NCBI GenBank assembly: GCA_937997605.1
Contig: CALLFD010000400.1
Location: forward strand, 1 to 6,770
Reading direction: 5' to 3'
Length of the DNA stretch: 6,770 nucleotides
Source: an uncultured Collinsella sp.
Lineage (GTDB): Bacteria > Actinomycetota > Coriobacteriia > Coriobacteriales > Coriobacteriaceae
Below the pieces are notes generated by a model, which ran no database searches, was not told the origin of the DNA, and was given only the letters and a program-made list of their open reading frames with translations. A program made the position numbers and the translations under genes. Of this stretch, positions 1 to 5,061 are shown piece after piece. Numbering within the stretch: position 1 is the stretch's first letter; each line of letters starts with the position of its first letter.

Positions 1-28
1 GTTACGCGGTTTGGTAAAACCGCGTAAC
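1..28 (-). terminator. Perfect 12-bp hairpin after htpG, probable intrinsic terminator
   Basis: Bases 1-12 are the exact reverse complement of bases 17-28, with a 4-base GGTA loop, so this is a perfect 12-bp stem. It begins 7 bp beyond the htpG stop codon, the usual place for an intrinsic terminator. The stem base is A/T-containing and the inner part carries a CGCGG core. The U-tract expected on the minus strand would lie before position 1 and cannot be seen. There is no T-run on the plus-strand side, so a minus-strand role is favoured. It could also be one copy of a dispersed palindromic repeat. Confidence 0.72.
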
Positions 29-35
29 TACCTAA

Positions 36-2060
36 CTACATCAAGTTGCAAACAGCCGCCGCGAAGGCAACGGGGTCCTCGGGGAGGATGCCCTCGACCA
101 GCAGAGCCTGGTCATAGAGCAGACCAGAGTACTGCTTGATCTTGTCGGCGTCGCCTGCCTTCTGGGCAGCGACAAGCTTGTCGAAGACCGGGTGCTTGGC
201 GTTGAGCTCGAGCACGCGCTGGCTCTTGGGCATGCCGTCGGGCGCGCCCTCGGGTCCCTTCTGGAGCACCTTCTCCATCTCGAGCGAAAGCGGGCCCTCG
301 GTGGTGATGCACGCGGGAGCATCGGTCAGGCGCGCAGAGACGGCGACCTTCTCGACCTTGTCGCCGAGCGCCTCCTTCATGGCGCTAAAGAGGTCCTCGT
401 TCTCCTTGGTGGCGTCCTCGGCCTCCTTCTTCTCATCCTCGGTCGCTAGGTCAAGATCACCGGTCGCGACGTTCTTGAGCTCCAGATGACGATCCTCGAC
501 CTCGGGCTCGGCACCGTCGGCCACAGCCTTCTCGGCAGCCTCGCGGGCAGCATCGTCCTCGTAGATCTTGGGCATATCGGCGGCAACGTACTCACGCATG
601 GCCTGGAAGGTGAACTCATCCACATCCTGCGTCAGCAGCAGCACGTCATAGCCGCGGTCGAGCACGCCCTTTACCACGGGCATCTTGGCCAAGCGCTCAC
701 GCGAGTCACCGGCGGCGTAGTAGATGGCCTTCTGATCCTCGGGCATGCCCTTGGCATACTCGGCCAGGGTAATCATCTTCTGCTCCTTGGCAGACCAGAA
801 CAGCAACAGGTCGGCGAGCTCATCGGCCTTCATGCCATAGCTCGAGTAGATGCCGTACTTAAGACCGCGGCCAAAGTTCTCAAAGAACTTCTCGTAGGCC
901 TCGCGGTCGTTGTCACGCATATCCTCAAGGTCAGCGGTGATCTTCTTCTCCACGCGCTTGGCGATGGCCTTGAGCTGACGGTTCTGCTGCAGCGTCTCGC
1001 GCGAGATGTTGAGCGACACGTCGGCGGAATCCACGACGCCGCGGACAAAGTTGTAGTAGTCGGGCAGCAGGTCGTCGCACTTCTCCATAATCAGCACGTT
1101 GGAGCTGTAGAGCGCCAGGCCCTTCTCGTAATCCTTGCTGTACAGATCGAACGGCGCGCGGCCCGGCACAAACAACAGGGCGTCATACTCGAGCGTGCCC
1201 TCGGCATGGAAGCTGATGGTGCGCGCAGGATCGTCAAAGTCGTGGAACGTGGACTTGTAGAACTCGTCGTAGTCCTTCTGCTCAACGTCGGAGCTGCGCT
1301 TCTTCCAGATCGGTGTCATGGAGTTGACGGTTTCGAGCTCCTGGTAGTCCTCGTACTCGGGCTTGTAATCGTCGCCAGCATCCTCGGGCTTGGGTTTCTG
1401 GCGGCTCTTGGACACCATCATCTGGATCGGGTAGCGCACATAGTTGCTGTACTGCTGAATCAGGCTCTTGAGGCCCCACTCGGTCAGGAAGCGATCATAG
1501 GTCTCGGCCTCGCCGTCGGCATCGAGCTTCTCGTTCTCGCGCAGCGTCAGGATGACATCTGTACCGTGCTCGGCGCGCTCGCCGTCCTCGATGGTGTAGC
1601 CCTCAAGACCGTCGGATTCCCACACATGGGCGACATCCTCGCCATAGGCGCGGCTGACGACCTTCACATGGCTGGCGACCATAAAAGCCGAGTAGAAGCC
1701 CACGCCAAACTGACCGATAATGTCGACATCGGAGCCCTGCTGCTCGGCGTTCTCGGTCTTAAACTCCTCGGAGCCGGAGTGGGCGATGGTGCCCAGGTTG
1801 CGCTCGAGCTCCTCGGCGGTCATGCCGATACCGTTATCCGAAATCGTGATGGTGCGGGCATCCTTATCAAAGGAGACGCGAATGGCCAGGTCGCCCTGGT
1901 CGATCTTAACGCTCGGGTCCTGCAGGCTCTTAAAGTTGAGCTTGTCGACGGCATCGCTCGCGTTAGAGATAAGCTCGCGCAGGAAGATTTCCTTATTGGT
2001 GTAGATGGAGTTGATCATGAGGTCGAGCAGTTTTTTGCTCTCGGTCTTAAATTGACGCAT
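36..2060 (-). CDS. htpG: HtpG, Hsp90-family molecular chaperone
   Basis: This is a cytosolic ATP-dependent homodimeric chaperone that helps fold or protect client proteins under stress. The 674-residue product has the full Hsp90 plan. The N-terminal GHKL ATPase domain (about 1-210) shows FLRELISNASDA (26-37, catalytic E29 and Mg-binding N33), DNGIGM (75-80, D75), GTIAHSG (90-96) and GQFGVGFYSAF (116-126). The middle domain (about 240-495) carries the catalytic-loop arginine R354 in NISRETLQQN, and the C-terminal dimerisation domain follows. The ATG is set by AAAGGA at 2067-2072, six bases upstream, and the N-terminus aligns with the family. E. coli HtpG is 624 residues, so this copy is longer. 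The extra length seems to sit in charged stretches at about 215-255 and 500-556. It appears to be monocistronic, between its own leader and a terminator hairpin. Assignment is essentially certain. Confidence 0.98.
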   Translation of the reverse strand: MRQFKTESKKLLDLMINSIYTNKEIFLRELISNASDAVDKLNFKSLQDPSVKIDQGDLAIRVSFDKDARTITISDNGIGMTAEELERNLGTIAHSGSEEFKTENAEQQGSDVDIIGQFGVGFYSAFMVASHVKVVSRAYGEDVAHVWESDGLEGYTIEDGERAEHGTDVILTLRENEKLDADGEAETYDRFLTEWGLKSLIQQYSNYVRYPIQMMVSKSRQKPKPEDAGDDYKPEYEDYQELETVNSMTPIWKKRSSDVEQKDYDEFYKSTFHDFDDPARTISFHAEGTLEYDALLFVPGRAPFDLYSKDYEKGLALYSSNVLIMEKCDDLLPDYYNFVRGVVDSADVSLNISRETLQQNRQLKAIAKRVEKKITADLEDMRDNDREAYEKFFENFGRGLKYGIYSSYGMKADELADLLLFWSAKEQKMITLAEYAKGMPEDQKAIYYAAGDSRERLAKMPVVKGVLDRGYDVLLLTQDVDEFTFQAMREYVAADMPKIYEDDAAREAAEKAVADGAEPEVEDRHLELKNVATGDLDLATEDEKKEAEDATKENEDLFSAMKEALGDKVEKVAVSARLTDAPACITTEGPLSLEMEKVLQKGPEGAPDGMPKSQRVLELNAKHPVFDKLVAAQKAGDADKIKQYSGLLYDQALLVEGILPEDPVAFAAAVCNLM

Positions 2061-2066
2061 GTGCAG

Positions 2067-2095
2067 TCCTTTCGCGCTACCCCCGCCCGCAAAAA
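2067..2095 (-). promoter_or_regulatory. Candidate fourU-like RNA thermometer masking the htpG ribosome site
   Basis: On the minus strand a run of five U (2095-2091) precedes the htpG Shine-Dalgarno AAAGGA (2072-2067). The U run can pair with AAAGG: three U-A pairs and two U-G wobbles. After one bulged G (2073), GCG (2090-2088) pairs with CGC (2076-2074), closing an 11-base loop. This would hide the ribosome site in a weak, heat-labile stem, as in known fourU thermometers. The pairing was worked out by eye and the family assignment is inference. The chaperone function of the gene makes it plausible. Confidence 0.4.
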
Positions 2096-2115
2096 CGGCC
2101 CGGTCGCCCGAGCCG
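2091..2115 (-). promoter_or_regulatory. GNRA-capped GC hairpin plus U5 in the htpG leader (attenuator or terminator)
   Basis: Read on the minus strand, CGGCUCGG (2115-2108) pairs with CCGGGCCG (2103-2096): eight pairs including one U-G wobble, closed by a GCGA tetraloop of the GNRA class and followed directly by five U. That is the shape of an intrinsic terminator. It lies 31-55 bases before the htpG ATG, and no -10-like sequence lies between it and the gene. htpG transcription therefore probably has to read through it, so it may be a leader attenuator, or the first of two stacked leader hairpins. The alternative is the terminator of the upstream acetyltransferase/cps transcript. Confidence 0.55.
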
Positions 2116-2146
2116 CATCGCAGACCTGCTATGTTCAGACTTAGAT

Positions 2147-2175
2147 TTTATAACCCATTAGCGCGCATATATACA
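2147..2175 (-). promoter_or_regulatory. Candidate htpG promoter
   Basis: A TATAAA -10-like hexamer lies at 2147-2152 in an unusually A/T-rich patch. A weak -35-like TGTATA (three of six consensus matches) sits 17 bp upstream at 2170-2175. Transcription would start near 2140 and give a leader of roughly 80 bases containing both leader hairpins. I see no CIRCE (HrcA) or HAIR (HspR) inverted repeat in the gap, so control by those classical heat-shock repressors is not supported. Confidence 0.4.
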
Positions 2176-2198
2176 TACGGAATCGAAAAACTGTATGT
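2173..2198. other. Dyad ACATAC-N14-GTATGT upstream of the htpG promoter
   Basis: ACATAC at 2173-2178 and GTATGT at 2193-2198 are perfect 6-bp inverted arms whose centres are 20 bp apart, about two helical turns. The proximal arm overlaps the candidate -35. The spacing would suit a dimeric regulator, but a 6-bp dyad in an A/T-rich patch can arise by chance and no family is recognised. Confidence 0.25.
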
Positions 2199-2226
2199 CT
2201 AAGCGCTCCGATGCACCAACTACCAA

Positions 2227-2271
2227 GGAGTGTCCCCAACCGCCGGCAGAAAAGGAACGTCCCTATCTGCC
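2227..2271. repeat. Repeat-like palindrome overlapping the 3' end of the acetyltransferase gene
   Basis: GGCAGA (2245-2250) and TCTGCC (2266-2271) are perfect inverted arms. Between them AGGAAC and GTCCCT form a second, nearly self-complementary pair with one mismatch. A similar half-unit, GGAGTGTCCCC, lies at 2227-2237 and parallels GGAACGTCCCT at 2254-2264. This layout resembles small REP-like palindromes of the GGGAC/GTCCC type that I recall from Collinsella-group genomes. That family link is from memory. The acetyltransferase stop codon (2263-2265) and its last two codons lie inside the palindrome. No U-tract follows on the minus strand, so it is a poor intrinsic terminator. Confidence 0.4.
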
Positions 2272-2763
2272 ATCTACGCGCTTGGCCATCCAGGCATGAG
2301 GCTGGCCTTCATCCTCATAGTCCACCGGGGCAATCTGCGTGTAGCCCGCCTTGACATAGAGCGACAGCACGTATTCCTGCGCATGCAGCTTAATAAGCTT
2401 AGCGCCGGCATCGCGCGCACACGCATCACTGGCCTCAACGATCGCACTCGCCAGACCGCGACGGCGCATGCTCGGCAACACGGCCACGCGCCCCATAATG
2501 TAGGTCTCCCCCGCCGCGACGCCTTCGTCCAAGTCGCACGCCGGCGACACTGGAGCCTCTGCGTCAGCCGCGCGCTCAAGCTCTTCGGGAAACACGCGCG
2601 AGCAACCGGCAAGCTCGCCGTCTACATAGAGCGTCACATGAATGCAGTTCGGATCCTCGTCGATAGCGTCGAACTCATTCTCGTAGCCCTGCTCGTCCAT
2701 AAAAACGACGCGGCGCACCAACGCCGCGTCATCAAAGCATCCCGTCTTAAGTTGGATATCCAT
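2263..2763 (-). CDS. GNAT-family N-acetyltransferase, ElaA-like
   Basis: The predicted 166-residue cytosolic enzyme should transfer an acetyl group from acetyl-CoA to an amine; the substrate is unknown. The N-terminal VRRVVFMDEQGYENEFDAID (16-35) followed by HVTLYVDGELAGCSRVF (42-58) fits the ElaA-like subgroup. Motif A of the GNAT fold is IMGRVAVLPSMRRRGLA (89-105), where the RRRGLA loop binds the CoA pyrophosphate. Motif B resembles LHAQEYVLSLYVKAGY (126-141), and the chain ends with the typical H-x-WMAK segment. The ATG is set by GAAAGGG at 2768-2774. It starts 38 bp after the phosphatase stop on the same strand with no obvious promoter, so it may be the last gene of the cps operon. Repeat-like tracts lie on both sides, so it could instead be a later insertion. 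The fold is secure; the substrate is not known. Confidence 0.9.
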   Translation of the reverse strand: MDIQLKTGCFDDAALVRRVVFMDEQGYENEFDAIDEDPNCIHVTLYVDGELAGCSRVFPEELERAADAEAPVSPACDLDEGVAAGETYIMGRVAVLPSMRRRGLASAIVEASDACARDAGAKLIKLHAQEYVLSLYVKAGYTQIAPVDYEDEGQPHAWMAKRVDGR

Positions 2764-2784
2764 GCTGCCCTTTCATTCAATGCG

Positions 2785-2815
2785 AACGTTAGGGACAGAT
2801 TTTAGCGAAAATGAG
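2785..2815. repeat. Possible repeat remnant between phosphatase and acetyltransferase genes
   Basis: The short gap holds AACGTTAGGGACAGATTTT on the plus strand, followed by TTTAGCGAAAAT, which is nearly self-complementary (ATTTT-CGCT-AAAAT on the other strand). The GTCCCTA core here on the minus strand is also present, inverted, at 2259-2265 on the far side of the acetyltransferase gene. The shared core is only 7 bases, so the relationship is tentative. The phosphatase stop codon at 2802-2804 lies inside this tract. Confidence 0.28.
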
Positions 2816-3452
2816 CTCCGCGCACGCTAAACTTCGCGCGAGCCTTCGCCAGGCAGTCGTAATGACCCACGTTATGGGCATCGCTCGCAATGAAGCTGTA
2901 CAGGTTCTGATCGAACAGGCGCTGTGCCGGCTTTTTCTCGCGACCAAAGCGACCGCCGGCAATAAAGTCCGCCGAAGCCTGCAGCTTGCAGCCCATATCG
3001 ACCAGGCGCTCCGCCACGCTTACATCCTTTTGAACCGCACGATAGCGCTCAGGATGAGCGATGATCACCTGGTAGCCACGGCACTGCAAATCGTAAATCG
3101 TGTTCTCGTACTCTCTAAACGCATACGCATCGGCATGCGTCGAAAGCTCGAGCAGAAACTCGTTGGTCCCATCGAAATGCAAGTGCTCCGCAGCATCGAT
3201 ACCAAGCTCAACGAGCTTTCGATGGTTGACTTCGAAGCCCATCTGGAGCGGAAAACCGTCAGCGTTATCACGCAGCAGCTCAAAGGCATCCCACATCTTG
3301 TCGTAATCAAAATAGGGATCACGGCAGTGAGGAGTGCAAACGATTCTGGTTACACCGGCCCGCTTGGCAGCCTTGAGCATCGCCAAGCTCTCATCGAGAT
3401 CGGCGGCGCCGTCGTCTACACCCGGCAAGATATGGCAATGAATGTCACGCAT
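2802..3452 (-). CDS. cpsB: CpsB/CapC-type PHP-fold protein-tyrosine phosphatase
   Basis: This is a cytosolic metal-dependent phosphatase that removes phosphate from the tyrosine cluster of the CpsD kinase encoded just upstream. The metal-binding motifs of the family are all visible: DIHCHILPGVDDGA (3-16, H5 and H7), CTPH (39-42), GFEVN (72-76, E74), LLEL (100-103, E102), AHPER (132-136, H133) and SDAH (190-193, D191 and H193). The ATG is preceded by a TAAGG ribosome site near 3460-3464 and lies 17 bp after the kinase stop, so the two are co-transcribed. At 216 residues it is shorter than the usual 240-255. Only 23 residues follow SDAH, so a C-terminal helix seems to be missing where a repeat-like tract begins. 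The catalytic core is intact, so activity is likely, though stability could be affected. Confidence 0.93.
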   Translation of the reverse strand: MRDIHCHILPGVDDGAADLDESLAMLKAAKRAGVTRIVCTPHCRDPYFDYDKMWDAFELLRDNADGFPLQMGFEVNHRKLVELGIDAAEHLHFDGTNEFLLELSTHADAYAFREYENTIYDLQCRGYQVIIAHPERYRAVQKDVSVAERLVDMGCKLQASADFIAGGRFGREKKPAQRLFDQNLYSFIASDAHNVGHYDCLAKARAKFSVRGAHFR

Positions 3453-3469
3453 AGGTCAGCCTTAATCAA

Positions 3470-4207
3470 CTAAACGTTTGCTCGGTTGGTGAAGATGCCC
3501 TTTTTGGAAGTGCCCTGATCGTCGGAGCCCTTCTTCACCTTCTTACCGTCCTTGGTGTAGTAGGAGTAGTAGTACTCGCTGGTCTCGGTCTCGCAGTAGT
3601 TCATAACGGTACCGATGAGCTTGACCTTCTCGGACTTCTTAAGCTGACCGATGGCGTTGAGCGCCTCCTCGCGCTTGGTGAAATCCTCACGCACGACAAA
3701 AAGAGCACCGTCGGTCAGACTTGCGATCTCGGCAGCATCGATGAAGGTGCCGACCGGGGGAGCATCAAAGATGACGTACTGGAACTTGGCGGACAGTGCC
3801 TTTACCAGCTTGGCAAAGCGGTGAGAGACGATGATGTCGGCAGGATTGGGAATGTGCGGCTCAGCATCGAGGAAGTAGAAGTTCTTCTGACCCGTCTCGA
3901 CAATCGCCTGGTCAATAGAAACCTGCTCGGAAAGGACTGCATAGAGTCCGCCGCGGGAGCGGACGCCGAGCATATCGGCAAGGGACCTGCGGCGCATATC
4001 GGCCTCGACCAGGAGCACGGACTTGCCGCTCGTGGCGATTGCCTGAGCAAGGTTAATGGAAACCGTAGACTTGCCCTCGTTGGGAATCGAGGAGGTAACG
4101 GTGATGGTGCGAATGGGGTCGTCCACGCTCGCAAAGCGGATGTTGGCCAGAAGGGTCTTGGCGGCATTCTGTACAACGAGCTTATCGGTGTTCTTTGCCT
4201 TAGCCAT
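3470..4207 (-). CDS. cpsD: CpsD/CapB-type bacterial tyrosine (BY) kinase
   Basis: This P-loop kinase at the inner face of the membrane autophosphorylates C-terminal tyrosines when activated by its CpsC-type partner, and so controls polysaccharide polymerisation or export. The 245-residue chain shows Walker A SSIPNEGKST (39-48, K46), Walker A' LLVEADMRR (65-73) and Walker B VIFDAPPV (145-152, D148). A tyrosine cluster YYYSYY (212-217) precedes a lysine-rich tail. Two details differ from the usual pattern. The A' motif starts with E68 rather than D. The EX2RX2R oligomerisation motif before NIRF reads N14-x2-K17-x2-L20. It starts 2 bp after the cpsC stop. Kinase and modulator on separate chains is the Gram-positive/actinobacterial arrangement, unlike the fused Wzc of proteobacteria. 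MinD/ParA-like ATPases share the fold, but the tyrosine tail and neighbours exclude that. Confidence 0.95.
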   Translation of the reverse strand: MAKAKNTDKLVVQNAAKTLLANIRFASVDDPIRTITVTSSIPNEGKSTVSINLAQAIATSGKSVLLVEADMRRRSLADMLGVRSRGGLYAVLSEQVSIDQAIVETGQKNFYFLDAEPHIPNPADIIVSHRFAKLVKALSAKFQYVIFDAPPVGTFIDAAEIASLTDGALFVVREDFTKREEALNAIGQLKKSEKVKLIGTVMNYCETETSEYYYSYYTKDGKKVKKGSDDQGTSKKGIFTNRANV

Positions 4208-4209
4208 GC

Positions 4210-4866
4210 CTATTTACCACCTTTCATAGCCGGAATTCGGCCAACAACGGGAATGCCCAGGAGCTCTTCTGCCTCTTCGGCACCGCGGATGCGGGTATTG
4301 AGCATGTCTGCCAAAACGACATAGGCAACTGCGATAAAGATGCCCGCGAGGAACGCGACAGCAACGTACAGCATACGCTTGGGACCGCTGGGGGCTTCGG
4401 GGGTCTTAGCCTCGTCGATAACGTTGATGCTCTGGGCAGCGCCGACGTTCTGAGCGACCGTACTCACCGAGCTGGCCATGGCCTTTGCGACCTTAGCCGT
4501 CTCCTTGGCATCGGTGCCGGTAACCGAAAGCGTAATGACACGCGTGGTGGTCTCGGAGGAAACAGACACCTTGTAGTCATCCAGATCGGTGAGGCCCAGT
4601 TCATTGGCGGCGCCGCTCTTAACGCTATCGCTATCCAGCAGCGTGGCGATATCGTTGGAAAGCATCTGGCTCGCCGAGAGATCGTTATAGCTCATCTGAC
4701 CGCTATCGTCGGTCTTGGCGAGAATGTACATGCTCGTCGTCGCGGTGTAGGTGTTGTCCATCGCAACAAAGGACACGATGCCCATGGCGATCGCGCAGAC
4801 CACCGGAAGGGTGATGACCAGCTTAAGGTGCTTTTTGAGCAGCTGGAACAGTTCGAGAAGGGTCAT
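4210..4866 (-). CDS. cpsC: CpsC/Wzz-type polysaccharide co-polymerase, kinase modulator
   Basis: This membrane protein sets polysaccharide chain length and presents a cytoplasmic C-terminus that activates the CpsD kinase. The 218-residue chain has a short cytoplasmic N-terminus (LLELFQLLKKHLK), a first membrane segment at about 17-35, an extracytoplasmic region of about 130 residues, and the proline-rich TPEAPSGPKR (155-164). A second membrane segment follows at about 166-187, and a cytoplasmic tail ends in ELLGIPVVGRIPAMKGGK. This is the standard Wzz/CpsC topology at the short end of the family. The ATG is set by GAAAGGC at 4874-4880. It is the first gene of the cps cassette, following a 195-bp gap after the histidine kinase, and no LCP-type cpsA precedes it. 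The family is certain; the polymer it serves cannot be told from this window. Confidence 0.93.
   Translation of the reverse strand: MTLLELFQLLKKHLKLVITLPVVCAIAMGIVSFVAMDNTYTATTSMYILAKTDDSGQMSYNDLSASQMLSNDIATLLDSDSVKSGAANELGLTDLDDYKVSVSSETTTRVITLSVTGTDAKETAKVAKAMASSVSTVAQNVGAAQSINVIDEAKTPEAPSGPKRMLYVAVAFLAGIFIAVAYVVLADMLNTRIRGAEEAEELLGIPVVGRIPAMKGGK
4216..4223 (-). promoter_or_regulatory. cpsD ribosome site inside the last codons of cpsC
   Basis: AAAGGTGG, formed by the Lys-Gly-Gly codons near the cpsC C-terminus, lies 8 bases before the cpsD ATG. The cpsC stop and cpsD start are only 2 bp apart, so the two are probably translationally coupled, giving modulator and kinase in fixed proportion. 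Confidence 0.7.
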
Positions 4867-4913
4867 GCAGCTTGCCTTTCATTTCCCCAGTTCGGATTGA
4901 CAAAACTGTCCGT

Positions 4914-4942
4914 ATGTTATCGCATCTTTTTACCGAGACCAA
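4914..4942 (-). promoter_or_regulatory. Weak candidate promoter for the cps cassette
   Basis: On the minus strand TTGGTC (4942-4937) and TAACAT (4919-4914) are separated by 17 bp, giving three and four of six consensus matches. The start would be near 4907, about 40 bases before the cpsC ATG. A small dyad GACA-AAAC-TGTC (4899-4910) would then lie at the start site. An alternative -35, TTTACA (five of six), overlaps the hairpin at 4959-4972 but sits 19 bp from TATAGA. No direct-repeat PhoB-type box is evident. Confidence 0.3.
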
Positions 4943-4958
4943 ACTCTATACATAAGAA

Positions 4959-4972
4959 ACAGGCTCTCCTGT
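4959..4972. other. Small dyad ACAGG-N4-CCTGT upstream of cpsC
   Basis: Perfect 5-bp arms flank a 4-base loop. On the minus strand the hairpin is followed by TTTCTT and overlaps a possible -35 element, so it could be an operator or a weak terminator. A second 5-bp dyad, GCAAT-N6-ATTGC, lies just upstream at 4986-5001. Both are short enough to arise by chance. Confidence 0.25.
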
Positions 4973-5007
4973 AAAAATGTCGGAAGCAATCGTAAAATTG
5001 CACAACA

Positions 5008-5036
5008 ACGCCGCACCCGAAAGTCAAATGCGGCGT
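5008..5036 (-). terminator. Probable terminator of the two-component operon
   Basis: ACGCCGCA (5008-5015) and TGCGGCGT (5029-5036) form a perfect 8-bp GC-rich stem with a 13-base loop, starting 25 bp after the histidine kinase stop. The minus-strand sequence after the stem is only moderately U-rich (TTGTTGTGCAATTTT), so termination may be incomplete and some read-through into cpsC is possible. Confidence 0.58.
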
Positions 5037-5061
5037 CTACATCAATATCTATGTTGTATCG

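Noticed and set aside
486..2144. A 552-codon open frame on the plus strand, antisense to htpG
   Set aside because: It is the mirror of a highly conserved gene in GC-rich codon usage. Its translation is a low-complexity run of L, V, G, H and A without a recognisable domain, and no ribosome site or promoter precedes it.
2131..2202. A 23-codon plus-strand ORF in the gap before htpG
   Set aside because: There is no Shine-Dalgarno before the ATG, no recognisable peptide, and it covers the presumed htpG promoter region.
2061..2262. CIRCE (HrcA) or HAIR (HspR) heat-shock operator upstream of htpG
   Set aside because: I searched the gap by eye for TTAGCACTC/GAGTGCTAA and CTTGAGT/ACTCAAG patterns on both strands and found no match.
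2230..2805. A 191-codon plus-strand frame opposite the acetyltransferase gene
   Set aside because: The GNAT motifs are on the minus strand with a good ribosome site. The plus-strand frame has neither and begins in a repeat-like tract.
2811..3473. A 220-codon plus-strand frame opposite the phosphatase gene
   Set aside because: The minus-strand frame carries all PHP metal motifs; the plus-strand product shows no domain and covers the same bases, so it is a shadow.
4897..4902. A perfect TTGACA on the plus strand before cpsC
   Set aside because: No acceptable -10 lies 16-18 bp downstream on that strand, and transcription would only run antisense into the kinase gene.
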